Source: Trichoplusia ni | Lineage: Eukaryota > Arthropoda > Insecta > Lepidoptera > Noctuidae | Assembly: GCF_003590095.1 (NCBI RefSeq) | Contig: NC_039478.1 | Span: 4,464,001-4,528,000, forward strand | Direction: 5' to 3' | Length of the DNA stretch: 64,000 nucleotides | Translations under genes and position numbers: made by a program | Notes under the pieces: model-generated | Seen by the model: only the letters and a program-made list of their open reading frames with translations | Databases searched by the model: none | Told to the model about the DNA's origin: nothing | Part shown: positions 1 to 13,900 of the stretch, piece after piece | Position numbering within the stretch: position 1 is the stretch's first letter | Layout of the letters: each line of letters opens with the position of its first letter

Positions 1-1174
1 AACGGATCGTCAATTACTTGGATTTTTTCTTAAATTTATTCAAATCTAGTATATACGGACAGATGAAGGTTTTCTAAAGACTTCCCCTCCCTTGAGCCTC
101 ACAAACGCCAACGGGGGGCTTTCTATAATATAATTATGTTTTAGAAAATCTAAATCGGCAAAAGGCTAATATAATAAGACTTAAGGTAATTATCGCATCC
201 GTTGACGATATTTTGTTGTAATAAAACGAATAAATAAATCTCGTCACCAAAGGCCAAATACTTGTGAGTCTATAAGATTCGTAGTGTTCTAAATTGACAT
301 CTTTGTTGTATTCGTATCGTACCGTGGCATTTATCATTTTCATAGTATACGTTTGTACAATATTAGGTATTAGTTTTAAATCAAAAATGTTACTGCAGGG
401 TGGCGCTAGTGTTGCTTGATTAGCATTCCTTATTATAATTTGCTTTGTCATCGTTTTAAGTGTAAAATTCCATCAGACGGAGGGTGTATTTGTTAAAATT
501 TTGTGAATGTTGTATTATACATTAGCTTAGCGAATGTAAAAATGTCAAGATGTAAGAACTAAAGGGAAAGATGTACAAGACTTGTGAAGTATGTGGAGTA
601 CATAAGATTGTTAATGTAAGTAGGTGCCGACGCATCGCCCGCCACGGGCTCGCTCGCAGATGTTATAAACTATCAGATTACAATATTAGCAACTGAATAC
701 GTGTTAAAATAAAAACTTGTATTATAATAAGATTATTGTAAAAGTATTTATCTTTCATTTTAGTCGTAACTTTAAGTATATGGTCCTCAGATAGATCGCA
801 GCCTCATCGCAGTGTAAATATTTTGATTTATTCGCAGAGAAACGTCTATCGAATGCTTTACAACCCCACTGATCTACATTTTGGTCCAATTTTTGTATTA
901 CTAATAATGTTCACCATTATACCTATTTATGTTTCATAAAGAAATTATACAGTAATGCTTAAATACAATGTAGTAAATTATGTACAATAAATTTATTTCA
1001 AAATTTTATCAGTATTTGAATTTGTAATGGTGGGAACGATTAGGGCTGAGTAAGAAACCTGATAAACATGAACAGTAGGTAGTCAACTTTGTTTTACAAA
1101 TCAATTTAGTTATCGAAACATGATCAAAATAATTCAGATAACCTATATGGTTATCAGTTATATTATAAAGCGTA
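1..1174. other. AT-rich spacer left of Frizzled-4; possible 3' UTR of an upstream gene
   Basis: I can support no coding exon here. The 105-codon minus-strand frame at 134-451 has no recognisable domain or coding-like composition. AATAAA hexamers on the + strand at 708-713 and 986-991 would fit the 3' end of a plus-strand gene lying outside the window, but this is inference. Confidence 0.4.
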
Positions 1175-1377
1175 CTAGCTTTTCGCCCGCGTCGAAGTCG
1201 GTTATATCGCGTTTCCAAGAGAACTCTTCAAAAGTCCGGGACAAAAACTATCCTATGTTCTTTCTCAAGGTCAACTCTATCTCTGTACCAAATTTCATTA
1301 AAATCAGTTCAGTGGTTTAGACGTGAAAGCGTAACAGACAGACAGAATTACTTACGCATTAATAATATTAGTAGGGA
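1175..1377 (-). mobile_element. short non-autonomous Helitron-like element
   Basis: Read on the minus strand the element begins TCCCTACTAATATTA and ends with a short GC-rich stretch and CTAG (plus 1175-1178). It is preceded by A and followed by T, which is the A/T target of Helitrons. The sequence between (cgtgaaagcgtaac, caaatttcattaaaatc) belongs to a very common lepidopteran interspersed repeat. Termini and target are seen directly; the class assignment is from family knowledge and could instead be a LINE-derived repeat with similar ends. Confidence 0.55.
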
Positions 1378-1378
1378 T

Positions 1379-1980
1379 TAAGTGGCGGGTGTTCTTTTCG
1401 TGTCATTCCGCCAAGAATTAAAACAAAAAATAAATAACCGTAATGATAAAAATATCGGTTAAGAAAGTGCACGCAATGATACTGTCGCAGTCGGAATGAC
1501 AATTGTTTACCTACATTTCTTTTATTTTTATACCAAAACTCGAATAAGTGTCTAATTTAATCACATATCAGCTGCGATATCATTGTTATCGAAAAATCGA
1601 TACTGGATAAATGAAACCGCATCACGAGTCGGAATCTACCCTCCGTGATAACGAGCGGCGTGATAAGCGAGCATGCGGACAGTTGCTTACGAAGTCACCG
1701 GCCGGGTCGGCATCGGCAGTCCGGCAGTATTACCGCACGGCAGACTCCGGCTAAGCCCATCACTCCCTTTCCCGCCGCTACAGTGTAGCGCATACCTGCG
1801 GACCTTTTTTTGTTATGGTGTCCCCCCGCGGGCTGGCGGCCGGCGCCCGTCACACAAACCGTCTTGAGACGCGACTCAGGACGCACGCACGTAACTCGCG
1901 CGTTCGCGGCGCTCGCGCGTAAACATTCACGACTACAATGAGATCTTTTATTTGACGCGCCGGATATATCGTCTCTGAAC
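1379..1980 (+). promoter_or_regulatory. 5' flank, promoter and leader region of Frizzled-4
   Basis: Composition changes from AT-rich to CpG-rich between about 1620 and 1920. I see no TATA box at a useful distance; the region looks like a GC-rich, TATA-less developmental promoter. A five-codon upstream frame (ATG at 1938, TGA ending at 1955) lies 25 bp before the Frizzled ATG. The transcription start cannot be placed from sequence. Confidence 0.4.
1938..1955 (+). promoter_or_regulatory. short upstream ORF before Frizzled-4
   Basis: ATG followed by four codons and TGA, ending 25 bp before the main ATG. If it is in the mature leader it could lower translation of the receptor. Whether the transcript includes it is unknown. 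Confidence 0.3.
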
Positions 1981-4900
1981 ATGAAGTGCATCGTGCTTGT
2001 TGTTTTTATCGTGACCTTAGTGAGCGGAGTCGCCGCCGAGGCCTCCGTACGGACATGTGAACCTATCAAAGTGGCTATGTGTAAGAACATTGGATACAAC
2101 CAGACCGGAATGCCCAACCTGGCACGGCATACCCTGCAGGCGGACGCCGACGTCACTCTGCAGACCTTCAGCCCCTTGGTACAGTACGGCTGCTCCTCCC
2201 AGCTGCATCTGTTCCTCTGCTCCGTGTATGTCCCGATGTGCACCGACAAAGTCGCTCTGCCGATAGGGCCCTGCAGAGGACTGTGCGAGAGTGTTTACGC
2301 CAGATGTTACCCTGTACTGCACGGATTTGGATTCCTTTGGCCACCTGAATTAGATTGTTCCTTATTCCCAGCTGAGAATAACCATGAACATATGTGTATG
2401 GAGGGCCCAGGGGAACGTGCTCCGCCCATGGGGACAGTTCCTCTGGATGTAGGAAATTCAGGTGGAAGAGGAGCGTGTCGCAAGCTCATAAAGCCCAATA
2501 ACTGGGTGTGGGTGAGAGGGTCGGCTCGCTGCGCACAGTTCTGTGATGCGGAAGTGCTCTGGGACGGTAGTGAGCGAAAAGCTTCGGAAGTGTGGCTGGC
2601 GACATGGGCAGCGCTGAGTTTTGCGTGTACACTGGCGGCGGTAGGCGCGCAGCTGGCGTGTGGAGAGCGCGGCGGCGCGGGCGAGCGCGCGCTGGTGCTG
2701 GTGGCGCTGTGCCGGTGCGCGGCGGCTGCGGGCTGGGGCGTGCGCGCCGCCGCGGGCAGGGCCGCCGCCGGCTGCGCCAAGGACTCCACCTCTCCCACAA
2801 GGATGCTGCTAGCGCACGATGGATTAGCTAACCCCAATTGTGCCGTCGTCTTCCTCCTGCTATATTACTTTGGCCTTGCTGCATCAGTTTGGTAAGTTTT
2901 TCTGCCATAAAGATATTGCTGCCATAAACATGAAGTTTGTACTTTCTTCTAGTTATTACTGTCCTTTTTAGGACCTTCGTATAAACCTGTATTGCGAATG
3001 TACAAAACAAGCAATTTATTTTAGCAAAAAATTGGCAACAATTGACGCCTTTGAACAAGCAGCGGACAATGGATTTTTTGTACGTGTCCCGTTTTGGACA
3101 GGTACCGGTCCTCATTGTATGATTCTATCCCGGTCGACAACTCCGTCGACAATCAATTATGTTTTGTCACTTGTCGTGTTATAATGTCCCTTAATCTGTC
3201 GTCTGGGGTTTACGACGCAACCAATTCTATACAACAATTTCAATGGTTTCATAAATAAAAAACATTCAGGTAATGTACATAGATGGATTTTCGTATATTG
3301 TCCAAGTGCAAATGAAACGAGCTCAGTCTCTTTCAATGTTCTTGCTTTGTAATACAAATTCAGAAATTATTATCATTGTTTGTAGTCAGAGCCGGGGAGC
3401 TTACATAAAGCTCTTTAACTTGAATAGAGTCAACAGAGTTCAAATTCCTTTAGTAGAGTGTAAACTTATTGTTTTCTCAGTAATAAGTCATGCTTTGAAA
3501 CGGTTTGAAACAAATGGAACTTGCTCATTGTACACTTGAGTTGAAAGATGCTGCCGTTACAAAATCAGTTCTTAGGACATACCCATGAATATTTCAACGT
3601 TCATAGTTACAAAAAATATTTAAAATTTAATAGCATATTTTTTGGCGTAGTCCGCACTAGTCCGCGACGAATGATGATGAATCTAAATCGAATGCAGGAA
3701 TATCTACTACTTCAATTGTTGTGAAATTCAGGCATACATAATTCATAAACATTTAGGCTAGATAAATCAACGTCCGATAACTATTAAGATAGGCATTCTA
3801 TTTTTAAGATCACTCATCATTAGGATAAATCACCGTTGTTCTTTGTAAGACGTTTTCTAAAATAACGATAGAGGAACATCGAGGTTGTAAACTAAAACGA
3901 ATTGGGAAATAAAATAAACGAGGTTCAATAAATCACGGGAGGCGCAGACGGTGCCGGCCGAGAGCGACGAAACACGGGTCACGGATCGCGTGCATCGTAA
4001 CTCTGAACGTTTTAAATGCACCTTCGTTTGTATAACTTACAAGACAGTCGGAATGAGCATCGAAATAAATCCTTTCCCAAACAAATTCTGAATTTATATA
4101 AAAATATCCAAACTTAACAGAACATAATGAGGATAATATCTAAAAATAATTTGTCCATTAATTTTGTCATTTAAGTGACATTTTTACTATAGGAAATGAG
4201 TTATGGACGTCTTCAACAAAAAATAATAAGACGCAGCTGTAAACCTTCACGTGGTTGTAACAAAATACACTTTGTTGACGAAGGCAGAAAAACTAGCCCT
4301 GTGCAGTCGGCAAGGCAAACTTTTTGGTGGCACTCGAAAATGAGTCTTATTTCGTTGCAACAGGTTAGGAGAAAGGTGCAAGATAAAGTTTGTAAATCTG
4401 AAGCGACATGGCTGTGTAGTAAAAACTCGCTGTCTTGCATTTCTACATAAATATTGGTTTAACTACCCTTACCGCAGTTGCGATCCGATGATTGGTATCT
4501 GAGAAATATTGGCGATACAACTTCTTGCCAGAAACATTATGTGCGGCTAAGTTTTTGCGAAGTTATCTACAGATCATTAGTACTTGCTGTACTTGGCTAC
4601 CTGTTGAAAATATTATGAGAGTTACTAAAAAAAGCACTTGCAACATTAATTTAATTTAAAGCATGTTTCTGTTAACTTTGTAAATGAAAAACACACGCCC
4701 GTCTCAGTTTAACCAATTAAAAAAGAAATGACCGTCGGTGAATATTCCCGCCATTCCAGAAATGCGTTTTGTTCTTGCTCGCGAAACCAATGCGCTAATG
4801 AAGACATTTTTCGAAATCATAACACTTAATAATTTAAGAAGAATCTGATTCCTTAAATAGTTTATTTACAAATAGTTCGCTTTATTTACTTTACGTTTTA

Positions 4901-7900
4901 ATTACATTATTAATTTTCTTGCATTATTATTGAAAAATATATTCGGCGTTTAATTACATAATTGATGTTTCGCAGTACGTACTTTGGACCTCATTAATTA
5001 TTTCAATACCTGTATTTAAAGTGTATAACGTACATCAATTTACTTGACATTTTAGACAAATGGGCACATAAAAATAAATGACGGATACCTTTATTTGTAA
5101 TTTTAGTAATTTTATCAATTAGGCGCGTACTTGTTTAATTTGAAGATAGTTTTAAATACCAACAGCTTTAAAATGAAGAGGCTGACATTTTGACGAGTTG
5201 ACATTCAAGTGCTATTGAATGTTGGTACAATACTTTGAATCTGGCAAGGGGCCTGAGTAGCTACTCAATTTTGTATAGGGTAAAATATTTAACTCAATTA
5301 AATGTATTCAGTACCCAAGTGGTTAAACAGTCACGATCGGTTTCATAAAAAAGCATGTGTTCTGAATTTGCTCTCGAAAAATAATATGATAACTAATTCC
5401 AAACTTAGCAACATTGAGATGTCAGAAACATCTTGTACTGGACAAATGAGCCTTAAGATTAAGTCAAGTTTTCATTTAAATCATTCTCAGTTTCTAAATA
5501 TTCCTTATACATTTAGAAGAACGTACTACATGAATATTTTAATTACTTTAGTTCATATCAAAGCCAAGTCTTGGACATTTAATTCAAAGAGTCTATCCAA
5601 TGTTATAATGAAATGTTGCGATTAATTTGAATTTTAATGTAGTTATCTCTTTAATGTGCTAATATGCGTCGTCTTTAAGGTTGTTAAACTTATAATCACT
5701 CACCTTGCGAGCGTTTACGTTCCGGACGTTCCGGTAAAGTTGACGCCATTACTGCGTCATGAATGTTCTTTATTTGAAATTGTTAAATTAGATATTAAAA
5801 AATAAACGCAGTCTAATGTTTTATTTTTCTAAACACTTCTTTTTTTTAATTGACGCCAATTTAAAAAGTTTTATATAACATTTTTGAATTTAGAAAGACT
5901 ACATTTCTTTGGGTTTTTTTTCTAAACCTGGAGTTAATTGTAATGCAGAATACATAACTTAACTTTATAGTACTTACCTACTTACAAACAAAAAACAATT
6001 TATTAAATGTGTTCTACAATAAAAACAACAAACATCGCATTTAAATAAGTTGTGTCTCAAATAAACCGATCGTCACCGCGGCATATAAAATCATTAGTAC
6101 ATCAACGTTGTTCCGATTTCGTAACCGTTTCAGCTAATATAAGGAAGATTCAAATCCCGAGATACATACCGCGTGACGTTGTAAATCACACTTTATAGCA
6201 GACATTATTAATTTCTTAGAAAGCCACCATTTTGTTACAAAACCGACTCGTTATGATAATTCCCTCTGATTTATTTGACGTCGGCGTTCTTTGAATATGT
6301 TTTTTTTTATGTTAATCCTAGACACATTTTAGTGAGAAAATATTGATACATAATAATGTAACAGAAATAGGTGGGGCAGTTTTTATGAAGTAATGTATGA
6401 TCATGTATTTAGTTTCCTCAATTATTTTAACTCACTATTGTCTGTCAAGGTCATTTTGAGAAAAGTCTGAAATCTAAATTCAATCAGCAGATGATGAATA
6501 AGCATCGTTTGAAGTTTATTCTTTCCGTGTACTCCCAGAGGTGGGCATCTGGGCAAAGTAGTTCCTTCTTTCATAAAACCAGTGTCGCTACTTTTATATG
6601 TTAACATGTACTGTATTGAAATACGTAAATAATGATAGTATTATCTTTAGATAAGATTCAGAGATATCAAAATTTGTAAGATTGCTAATCATAAGATATC
6701 TTCAGTTAAATCCGGGTAACGGATGTGTTTGGCACGCTTCTGTCAACCCTTTTTTAAAAAGCCTGTTCTAGGTGACATATATAATTTTCCAATTTCTAAT
6801 ATGCCATTTAGAGTATTACATACATATATATTAAGCTAAAATTGTGGAGTCTCGTAGAGTTAAGGTCCTATTTTTCATATCCAGACGTGTGATGTGTGAA
6901 GCATGAATTACTGGCTCTTCTACACATCAAACCGACTCAACAAGCATGGAGTATTATTAGAACTAGCCCCAGTTCTCCATGACATGTGTAATTCGCCCCA
7001 CGTACTCACTCAATGACCTAGTATCAAAGCGCCCTAGGCAGGCGGCAATTACAATGGCGTCGTCGTCGATGGAACTGTTTCACTCAATACAAACGTGCGT
7101 AACTTGCGCAGTTATAGCATCAATTACAAGCAGTTATCGCGTTTTATTGACACATGAAAGAGGCCGGTTTAATTGTTTGCAGTACGTGAGTTCGAAATAC
7201 CATCTTCGGGGAGCTTCGAGCCTCTAAACTAGCCCTATTAACATAATAACAGATCGCTCCGCACGGAACTAGTTAGCCGGCCGCATATTGTGGTGGCTTT
7301 GTAATGAGAAACGTCAAATTGGTTTTGTATTCATGCGCTATGAGCGAGCTTGAGCGCGATCCGTTCCGTTATCATTCGTTCATATTCACTCAGGGTTGGA
7401 CGGTTATTTGTGGTCTAAAGTTGTAAGGACTGTACTGTACCAGTTCTCTACAATGTCTTATGCTATGCAGTCCAAGGATCATTACCCAAAGTAATACGGT
7501 AAAGTTTAATCACTTTAATCACTTTTTATGATATTATCTACTGAATTCCCATGCAGAAAAATTCAGAGAATCTACCATTACCTACTTCTTCAAGTAAGAC
7601 TCTTTGCAAATTTGTAGATCTTGATCATGAAGAAGAAAACAATGCTCCTGACATCGTAGAGCGATGTCTCTTGTCAAATACGGTGACAATATGCTTTAAG
7701 ACGGCATTGAATACTGCAAGACAGCCTGAAACTGTTTTAAGTCTCCGTCGAATTGCTAAAACTTAAAAAAAGGTTAAACTGAGCTTTTGAAACCATACAA
7801 ATTAATTTTAACTTTCAAATACACATTACACAACCTAACAACGCATTCTAATTATACAGTAAAGTTAGTGTGTTGCTGAGCTTTAAAAATATTCATGAAA

Positions 7901-10900
7901 GCGCTTGCTTTGTAGACACGTCTCCACCACAAAACCTTTTGTTTAAAGGCTTTAAACTCCACGCTCTCTGTTCCTAAAATAACAGTAATTTTATTTTCAT
8001 TTATATGAAATACCACGGATATGGCATTAAATAAGAATTCCTTGCGTTAGTGTTTGCTTCGTTGGTTTTACCTATTGAAATTGTGAGTTGCTTTCGAAAC
8101 ATTTGCTGTGCTGTTGAAGTATGAAGTATCCACATAATTGCAATGACTAATTACGTATTCCCTTAGCAAGTACACGCGTTGCGGAATAGAAAGTCTTCCA
8201 GTTTTCCAGTCACCCACGTCATGTTATTAAGATATTATCTTCGTTGGATAGTTTTCAATAAGTAGCGTAGTTTCCGCATTTCAGTAAAAGTGCCCGCGGC
8301 AGCTCCGTCCGTGTTCACAAATAATTGGTGCTGGTGTAATTTTCTCTAGTTACCGTCCGACCGTCCGGTCAATACGAAGGTGTGTAATCTGGGGTCGGTT
8401 CATAATTCCTTGTTTATTTAAATGTACCTTGGTCCGGCGATGTAATCTGTACACGAGCGCGCCCCGCCTCGCGCCGCCATTCTCGTTAATAGGGCTGCCA
8501 CTCGTTATAGCGTTTATTATCGATCAATAACCCAGCTGTGATTGTTGTTAGAGATAACATTGACAACCACGCCGCGGCCGAGGTGCATTCTGGTATAAAT
8601 ATTATTACATGCCATATTTTTGACTTGTTCAATAACTTGCATACAATATTTATCTTTCGAACTCGTTTTTTATAATACTTACAGCAGTATATTAATGATT
8701 TACTATAAATAAAATCGACTTGATATTTATTGTAGAGTCACGAAATTGACATACAATATCGATAACTATTTATTTAAAATATGGTACAGCACTATGGAGG
8801 AAGATTCGATCCCACTGCGCGCCCGCACCGTAATTGGGATGCTAATCAGATGCTGAGCTGTTGCCGTCCTGCTCTCTCCTGGGGCAGGACTCGGTGGCGT
8901 CTCGCTCTCGCGCCAGAAAGGACTGCGTCGTAGGCGGCGGTGTCTTCAATCATCTGGCAATAAGCGAGAGAGACGCGCTTCCCTCGGGCTTCGGCCCGCC
9001 TGATATGTAATCACCGTAGTTTGCGCTGGCAGAATAATTTTCATTTTTAACAACCTACCAACCCGACACAGCAACATTATGGAATGACGAGATGGATCCG
9101 ACAGTTGTTTTTGTTTTTAAAGTAACAATTTTCTGTAATTTGCAGATTATAGGTAATAATTAATATGCAATATTGTAACAAGCTAATAAGTAGAGCCGCT
9201 TATAGCCATAAAATCATCTTGAAAATCACGGCGGTAAAAAGCACATTTTTGAGAAGACGCGTGACTTTTTATAAGGCTATAAATTCTACTATTGCCTCTT
9301 TGATGGCGCCGATCAAAACCGTCTATTAAGCTGTAGTAGGAGACTGGAATCATTTGGTATCGGTAGATTAATTATTTGACTAGAAAAACAATGGGAAGCG
9401 TCGGCAACAAAGCAGTGTTTACCCTGGCCGCGTTACAAAGGAGCCGAGGAGCGAGGATTCTGCATATCTGTAACTCTCATCGGCGCGGGCGCAGCCAGCC
9501 GAGATCGTATCGAGCCCTCCTCATTATTGGAACACGCTTTGTTGGATACAAATAGTATATAGCTACATTAGGTACACGGAATTGTGTGAGGAGGTACGTG
9601 CACCAAAAAAAACAACGAACAAGAAAATTGGTTACGACCAATAGCGTTTGAACAATAATTCCTTTAACTCCAATTATCTAGTTATTGCCTCATGGATCGA
9701 TAATCTCATGTTTATTGTATGAGGTGGATGATAGCATTAAGAAAGTATTGACGGTTGCAACATAACATTTTTGATACGCATGCATTAGAACTTAACGAGA
9801 CGGGAACTTTTTTAATCGTTGCTACTGAAAGTTTACATACCGCAAATTGTCTGCGAGGCTCGCGAACAATTCATTATCGCGTTAAGGAGATGAAAATTGT
9901 GGGACCCCTTTATCTGCTACGCTTGGTCAGTCTCCTGCAGCATGAGTTATTTACGTGTCCTCGTTATCTTGGCTCGGAGCACCAAGCAGACTTGTTAGCC
10001 GCGATCCACGGCGCAGATAGTCCGGGCTGGTTTCTGGCCGGCCAGCTCGTGATACCATCGCCCCTATTGTTCTCCATCACTACGAACATGAATGACTGTC
10101 ACTTTTTATTTTTAAACGTTATTATGTGAGAATCGCTGGAGATATTTCAAGCCGTCTATTTCTGAATTTCATGATGTTTACGATGCTTTTTATTGGGAAC
10201 TGACACAGTTTTGTTCTGTGTTGCTATTTACTTTTAGCAGTATGATACCATTGAGTTGTAATGTATGAAACTTCGAAGTTCCTTGGCATTGGATTGCTTC
10301 TTTAATTATTTGTACGACTTATGACTATACCTGTTTGTGTACAGAAACAGTGCCATTAAGATCAATTGTGACAAGATTTTGAGCTTTCTCCTCAAAAATA
10401 CTTCCCAGAAATTTCGTTACCACTTAAAATATTCATTCTTCAGAACTCCGGATACAAATTACTTATCCTCCTACTGGCCCTATGTTTCTCAGGTTACGTA
10501 GTTAAGGTCAAACAGCAGAGAAGTGGGTGGTCGATAATTTCTGTAACCCACCTCGTTTGTTGGTTTTCGATGATGGATTGCCGTGTAATTAAGGACGATT
10601 ATCTGTCTACCCGTCCGCCTCAGGGAGACTGGGTACACGGGTGGAATTTTTAAATCGTTCATGCAGTCAGTTATGGTAATAAGCTTATTATAGATAGCAG
10701 TTCAGCCGGTATCCGTACTAGTTTATGGAGTTATAATCACATTGAGCAAGAAAGCAAGTTAATGTGTAGTCTTGCAAATATAATGAATACGTAATTTAGG
10801 AGGTGAAGAAAGACTTAATAATTGGGGACTGGATGTGGTTGCTGGAAAGTGTTTTGCCTTTTACGAACATTTTTATGAATGGCCACGCGTAAAGAACTTG

Positions 10901-13900
10901 CGAACAAAGTTAATTTCAGTATCTATGTAGGTTTAATAAAACTGACATTTGTTTTAATTGGTTTTCTAGATCTTACTGATTTTTGTGCCATAGTTAACCA
11001 ACTGAGATTTATACATATTCATATATATGTTTGTCATGTATACTCGCGTCCTGGAAAAGAATCGCAGCTTGCTGACTCAAGCTTGAACATAATGAATGTA
11101 CTTATGGAAACTGATCGCAGTGTAAACAATTCCTTAAAAATTCTTCGCATTATTCTCAGATAAGTTATAAGTTATCTCATACAAGTGATAAGAGAGGTTA
11201 AATTATAAGAGGACGATTAAGAGGATACAATTTTCATAATATCAAGCATACAATAACAACAAGAATAATTCATTTAAAACGAATGACATTATGCTATTGC
11301 TATTTTTATACATTTTAAGCTTATGTTATAACAAGACTGAATATAGGTACCCACAATCACACTTCAAAACTCTTCAGAAAGTGGGTGGCGTGTATGCGTG
11401 TGCGCCGTTTAGCGCCTGCTCTTCAAAACAAGCTTGCTCGCCATCTTATACTTCTTAAAAGCTTTGGCGGCTCGTTTTCATAGGAAGCAACTAAAACTAA
11501 CGCCCACCACTCTGACACAATACTGTTAATTACAAACTTCATTTTCATTTGTTTCGAAAGAGTAATTATGCTTTTAAATGCGTTTGACATTCGGTTTGGA
11601 GTCTGTATGTTGATTTCCAGTGCCTATTTGGACAAACGAATTCCATTTTTAGAATATATTTAATTCTGACAGTTGTTTTCATGTTTAAAACATATTTTTT
11701 CCTTTCCCGCCATATTTATACAGTTCCAAATTCAAAATGTCCTTTTATTGCTACAACATCCGACGTCTCGTTAACTGATTTATATTTCTAAGCTACAAGG
11801 TTAAGTTTGTTCTCAGAAAATGCAAAGATTTCTTTGTGTGTGAGTTTGTTCGTTTTTTCCGCATACGAAAACGTGAAATGTTACGACGCTCGCCCAAATA
11901 AATGGACGAGGGAGCCATTGTGTGGGTTCGGGAGAGCAGGTAGACTTTTTTGCCGACCTTACGGCGTACTGACGACGAAAAAAATACGTAATTTATTGGT
12001 GCCGGCTGTTTTTGAACAGTAGTTGGGTGTGCCAGGGACGTGGTGGAAAAAGTCACTTAAAAACTATCCCCTTTTATTTGCAAATCAGATACAAGTTAAG
12101 GTGGGCTGTGCATAAGAAATTTTGAAACAACAGGTTTTTGTAACCGACGTCATTACGGACGTACAAATTTTAAATGTCAAGTAAATTAGTTACAGCTCCA
12201 ACATTAGGCAATTCATTAGAAATCGTCGTACCATACGTTCTCCGAACAATCAAGAAGACCTAGAAACGGACTACCGTGGATAAATGAGTTAAACGCTTAG
12301 CGATGCTTCTAAAAATACATCTTAGAAGCAGTTAGGAAGCAATCAAACTTTCACAGGACATAATAACTAAAATAGCGAGTTACAGGAAGTTCGGGGGATT
12401 AGCTTCCGTTTAATAACAAACTCATCCAAGGATCGCGTCCTAAACAAACACAGATTTCCATTAACATCGGACAGACGGACAGGCTTAGCCGTATATATTT
12501 ATTGATTTATTGATCGTAAGGAGAAATCCCGCCGGTCGTAATTTAAACTGGCAACCCAAAAGCCGGCCGCGTTTCGTGAACGGACAGGCCAATGTTTAGA
12601 CATGTTTATGATAAAATAAAAATACAGACTTATATTTACGTGAACCCGTTTCATATTAATGTTAATAATATTTTGATGCGATCTATCAGCGTGTAGTGCA
12701 AGACATATTATATTGTATGTGTTTTTTAAATATATTTTAAGTATATTTATTCTCAGGTGAGGATTGGTGTTATCAAATTTAACATCGATTAATTTTGTGA
12801 GTGTTAATTTTTTTTCGTCTTTATGTGTCTCATTTCAAACTTCAGTAATCCCTTCAAACCATAATATTTCCATAATTCTAGCAAGCGACTTGAATGGCTA
12901 ACCTACAATTTTTAAATTCCCTTTATAAGCACTCTTATTCGATCAAGATAAAATCAATTTAAGCTAATATTACAAAAATATTAACTTGAAAGCTACTCCA
13001 TGTATTCCTGTTCCAAAATAACTCGCTAAGCAGATGCACATGTCGTCTTCGGGATACCTGCAATCAATCCTATTAGCCCCGTCCCTTTCCTACTCGACAA
13101 CATCCCAATTAGTAAAAAAGAGATAAGATAGATACAAATTACAAGTTATGATTGAGTATTGTAAAACTTTTCCAATTATATTTGTGTGACGCTTAAAAAC
13201 CTAACTTGATTACTGGGTTTTTAGCCCGTAACTGAATGCTCCATCTATTTTCGTTATTATAAAAGCATTCTGTTGTATTTTACTACTGACTCGTAAATGT
13301 CATTATGATGTTAAATCAAGATTTATGTACAATACGTCGACATGTCTTACCTTCCAGACACATACCAGAGATAGAAAGATTGAACATTATTACGATAGCC
13401 AGTAAAGCAAGATTTAAATTTCAAATCTCATGAATGTATAAGCACATACGTATTCTGATCTCAGCATCACGCATCTCCTAACAAAGGACAAGATAACCAG
13501 TTTATTTACATCGCAACTATAAGAAAAGGTCCGATTGTATGTAAAACATGCGCTGTAAACGGCCCATAAACTTTATTATAACGAGGGCCGGGCGCATCGG
13601 CTCGCACGCCCGCGCCGCATCGATACAGATGCCCAAATCGAATAATAATCGAAGCGTTATCTCGATTCTTAATTTTACACTTTTAAAATCGACACGTTTT
13701 ACTTACGCGGGCGACGATTAGCCATATAGGGTTATGGTATTTAAAACTTTAACGGTTTACCGTTTGTTCCTTTTTCAAAGTCGATAGTTATTTTTATAAT
13801 CTCTGTTTCGTGCGTAATTAATTTAAACAGTAGGCAACACTGCGTGGATGAGCAATGAGTTGCGTTCACATGAGATAGATAGCATGTTGCATGGTTAATC

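Noticed and set aside
134..451. 105-codon minus-strand frame
   Set aside because: No domain, no splice partner, AT-rich composition like its surroundings.
2017..2837. Several frames of 79-184 codons on both strands over Frizzled-4 exon 1
   Set aside because: They are shadows of the GC-rich receptor exon; only the + frame from 1981 carries the frizzled motifs.
9755..10129. 124-codon + frame in Frizzled-4 intron 1
   Set aside because: Mixed composition with no recognisable motif or signal; the length is reachable by chance in a 27-kb intron.
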